The translations under genes were made by a program, and so were the position numbers. The notes beneath the pieces were generated by a model that was given only the letters and a program-made list of their open reading frames with translations, had not been told where the DNA came from and did not search any database. Positions 62,917 to 64,000 of a stretch of DNA of 64,000 nucleotides are shown piece by piece; the stretch's first letter is position 1, and each line of letters starts with the position of its first letter. The stretch covers positions 310,001-374,000 of the forward strand of contig JAOABH010000004.1 in NCBI GenBank assembly GCA_026418455.1, given 5' to 3'. The stretch comes from Hydrogenothermaceae bacterium. Its GTDB lineage: Bacteria; Aquificota; Aquificia; Aquificales; Hydrogenothermaceae.

Positions 62917-64000
62917 ATGGTAAATTTACTCTTTGGAATACACTGTCATCAACCTGTTGATAACTTCCATGAAGTTGTAGATGAGGCAGTAGAGAAAGCA
63001 TACAGACCATTTTTAGAGATTGCAAAAAAATATCCAGAGTTTAAATTTTCTGCTCATTACTCTGGTTGGCTCTTAGAGTATATCTCAAAGTATCACAAAT
63101 TAACATTTAGATTACTTCAAGAACTTTCCGAGAGAGGTCAGATAGAGTTTTTCACAGCTGGATACTACGAACCTGTTTTATCATCTATACCTTCCGACGA
63201 CAGAAAATTTCAGATAGAGAAGTTAAACAGGTTTATAAAAGAAAATTTTGGACAAGAGCCAAAAGGTTTATGGCTTACAGAGAGAGTTTGGGATCCGTCT
63301 ATAGTAAAAGAAATTGTAGAGGTAGGTTTAGAGTATGTTATAGTAGATGATTACCACTTTATATCATCTGGATTTAAAAAAGATAGACTTAAAGGATACT
63401 ATCTAACAGAAAACGACGGCTATATTTTAAAACTTTTTCCGATAGACAAAACACTAAGGTATATGATACCTTTTAGACCTGTTGATAGGATAGAAAACTA
63501 TTTAGAGTATATACAAAGTTTAGGAGATAATCCAGCTGCCATTATATTTGATGATGGAGAAAAATTTGGTATATGGCCTAACACATATCAATGGGTTTAT
63601 GAAAATAACTGGCTTGAAAAGTTTATAGAGAAAATAATCAGTAGTAAAACTGTTAAATTTAACCTTTACAGAAAATATGTAAAAGAAAATAGACCATTGG
63701 GACTGGCATACCTTCCTATAACTTCATACCAAGAGATGGGAGAATGGAGTTTACCTGCGGAAGATTTTCCATTAATAGAACAGCTGAAAGAAGAGTTGTC
63801 AAAAGAGGGTAAAAAGGATATTTTTGAGAAATTTGTAAAAGGTAGTATTTGGAAAAACTTTTTTGTTAAGTATCCTGAGAGCAACAGAATACATAAGAGG
63901 ATATTAGAGCTGTCCGTAAATAACAGAGATTTAAAAAAAGATTCCTCCTTTCTTGATAATATTCTTAAAGCTCAGTGTAATGATGTTTTATGGCATGGAG
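62917..64000 (+). CDS. GH57 4-alpha-glucanotransferase/alpha-amylase, N-terminal part (3' end outside window)
   Basis: 361 codons up to the end of the window, without a stop. It starts with the GH57 hallmark VNLLFGIHCHQPVDNF, then AHYSGWLLEYI, GYYEPVLSSIPSDD and GLWLTERVWDPSIVKEI (nucleophile Glu). PAAIIFDDGEKFGIWPNT carries the acid/base Asp. The arrangement resembles the thermophilic 4-alpha-glucanotransferases of about 650 residues. It begins three bases after the preceding GH57 gene, so the two form an operon with the sugar-nucleotide gene. The specificity cannot be read from the part seen. Confidence 0.9.
   Translation, partial: MVNLLFGIHCHQPVDNFHEVVDEAVEKAYRPFLEIAKKYPEFKFSAHYSGWLLEYISKYHKLTFRLLQELSERGQIEFFTAGYYEPVLSSIPSDDRKFQIEKLNRFIKENFGQEPKGLWLTERVWDPSIVKEIVEVGLEYVIVDDYHFISSGFKKDRLKGYYLTENDGYILKLFPIDKTLRYMIPFRPVDRIENYLEYIQSLGDNPAAIIFDDGEKFGIWPNTYQWVYENNWLEKFIEKIISSKTVKFNLYRKYVKENRPLGLAYLPITSYQEMGEWSLPAEDFPLIEQLKEELSKEGKKDIFEKFVKGSIWKNFFVKYPESNRIHKRILELSVNNRDLKKDSSFLDNILKAQCNDVLWHG

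Overview
The window is a gene-dense, AT-rich (roughly one third G+C) bacterial chromosome segment. The gene content is what I would expect of a thermophilic, hydrogen-oxidising, nitrogen-fixing chemolithoautotroph of the Aquificota, most likely a Hydrogenothermaceae member (Sulfurihydrogenibium / Persephonella / Venenivibrio-like). The clues are a membrane-bound uptake [NiFe]-hydrogenase with its Hyp machinery, a complete Mo-nitrogenase cluster, GH57 glycosidases, and short operons with overlapping start and stop codons. The assignment rests on gene content and is not proven.

Layout. (1) 1-10395: hypD (partial), hypE and hypA, then a sigma70-type promoter and the hydrogenase small subunit, large subunit and cytochrome b, a maturation protease, a degenerate HypF-like protein, and hypF. 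(2) 10392-28085: the nif region. On the minus strand lie nifW-nifA, then nifV, then the long run nifH-D-K-T-E-N-X-(DUF269)-nifI1-nifI2-(CCE_0567-like)-nifZ. On the plus strand lie a nif ferredoxin plus a tungsten-type aldehyde:ferredoxin oxidoreductase (AOR), and nifB followed by a TOBE protein, a ferredoxin, a MoaD-like protein and a second small Fe-S protein. (3) 28042-47382: tRNA-Cys and housekeeping genes (thiE, lipA, glyA, rpiB, bioA, pabB, aroC, miaA, hfq, hflX, coaBC, hisB and others), with a type II restriction-modification pair between glyA and rpiB. (4) 47350-53387: an ammonium module of glnK-amt-porin, a second amt followed by an amidotransferase, and a divergent PDC-type four-TM membrane protein. 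(5) 53443-64000: secDF, hisC, mtaD, a nucleotidyltransferase/phosphomannomutase fusion and two GH57 enzymes, the last running off the window.

The nitrogen genes share one regulatory logic that is visible in the DNA. Seven good and one imperfect sigma54 (-24/-12) promoters precede nifA, fdx-AOR, nifV (imperfect), nifB, nifH, amt1, glnK and the PDC protein. TGT-N10-ACA NifA sites lie between nifA and fdx-AOR (two), between nifV and nifB (two), and upstream of nifH (one). NtrC-like TGCAC-type palindromes lie upstream of amt1 and between glnK and the PDC gene. This places the AOR, and through the nifB operon its probable MoaD and ferredoxin partners, inside the NifA regulon. It suggests a nitrogenase-dedicated, AOR-based ferredoxin-reducing branch.

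Two nif genes, nifA and nifE, are each split by a -1 frame change exactly at an in-frame A AAA AAG heptamer, the classical bacterial slippery sequence. Either both are programmed (or transcriptional) slippage sites, or both are one-base homopolymer undercalls. Other oddities are a hydrogenase small subunit whose proximal-cluster CxxC is C-D-G-N, the catalytically degenerate HypF paralogue, a DeoR-HTH/NosL fusion, and an O2-sensitive-type cysteine pattern in NifA. No CRISPR array, transposase, rRNA or prophage gene was seen.
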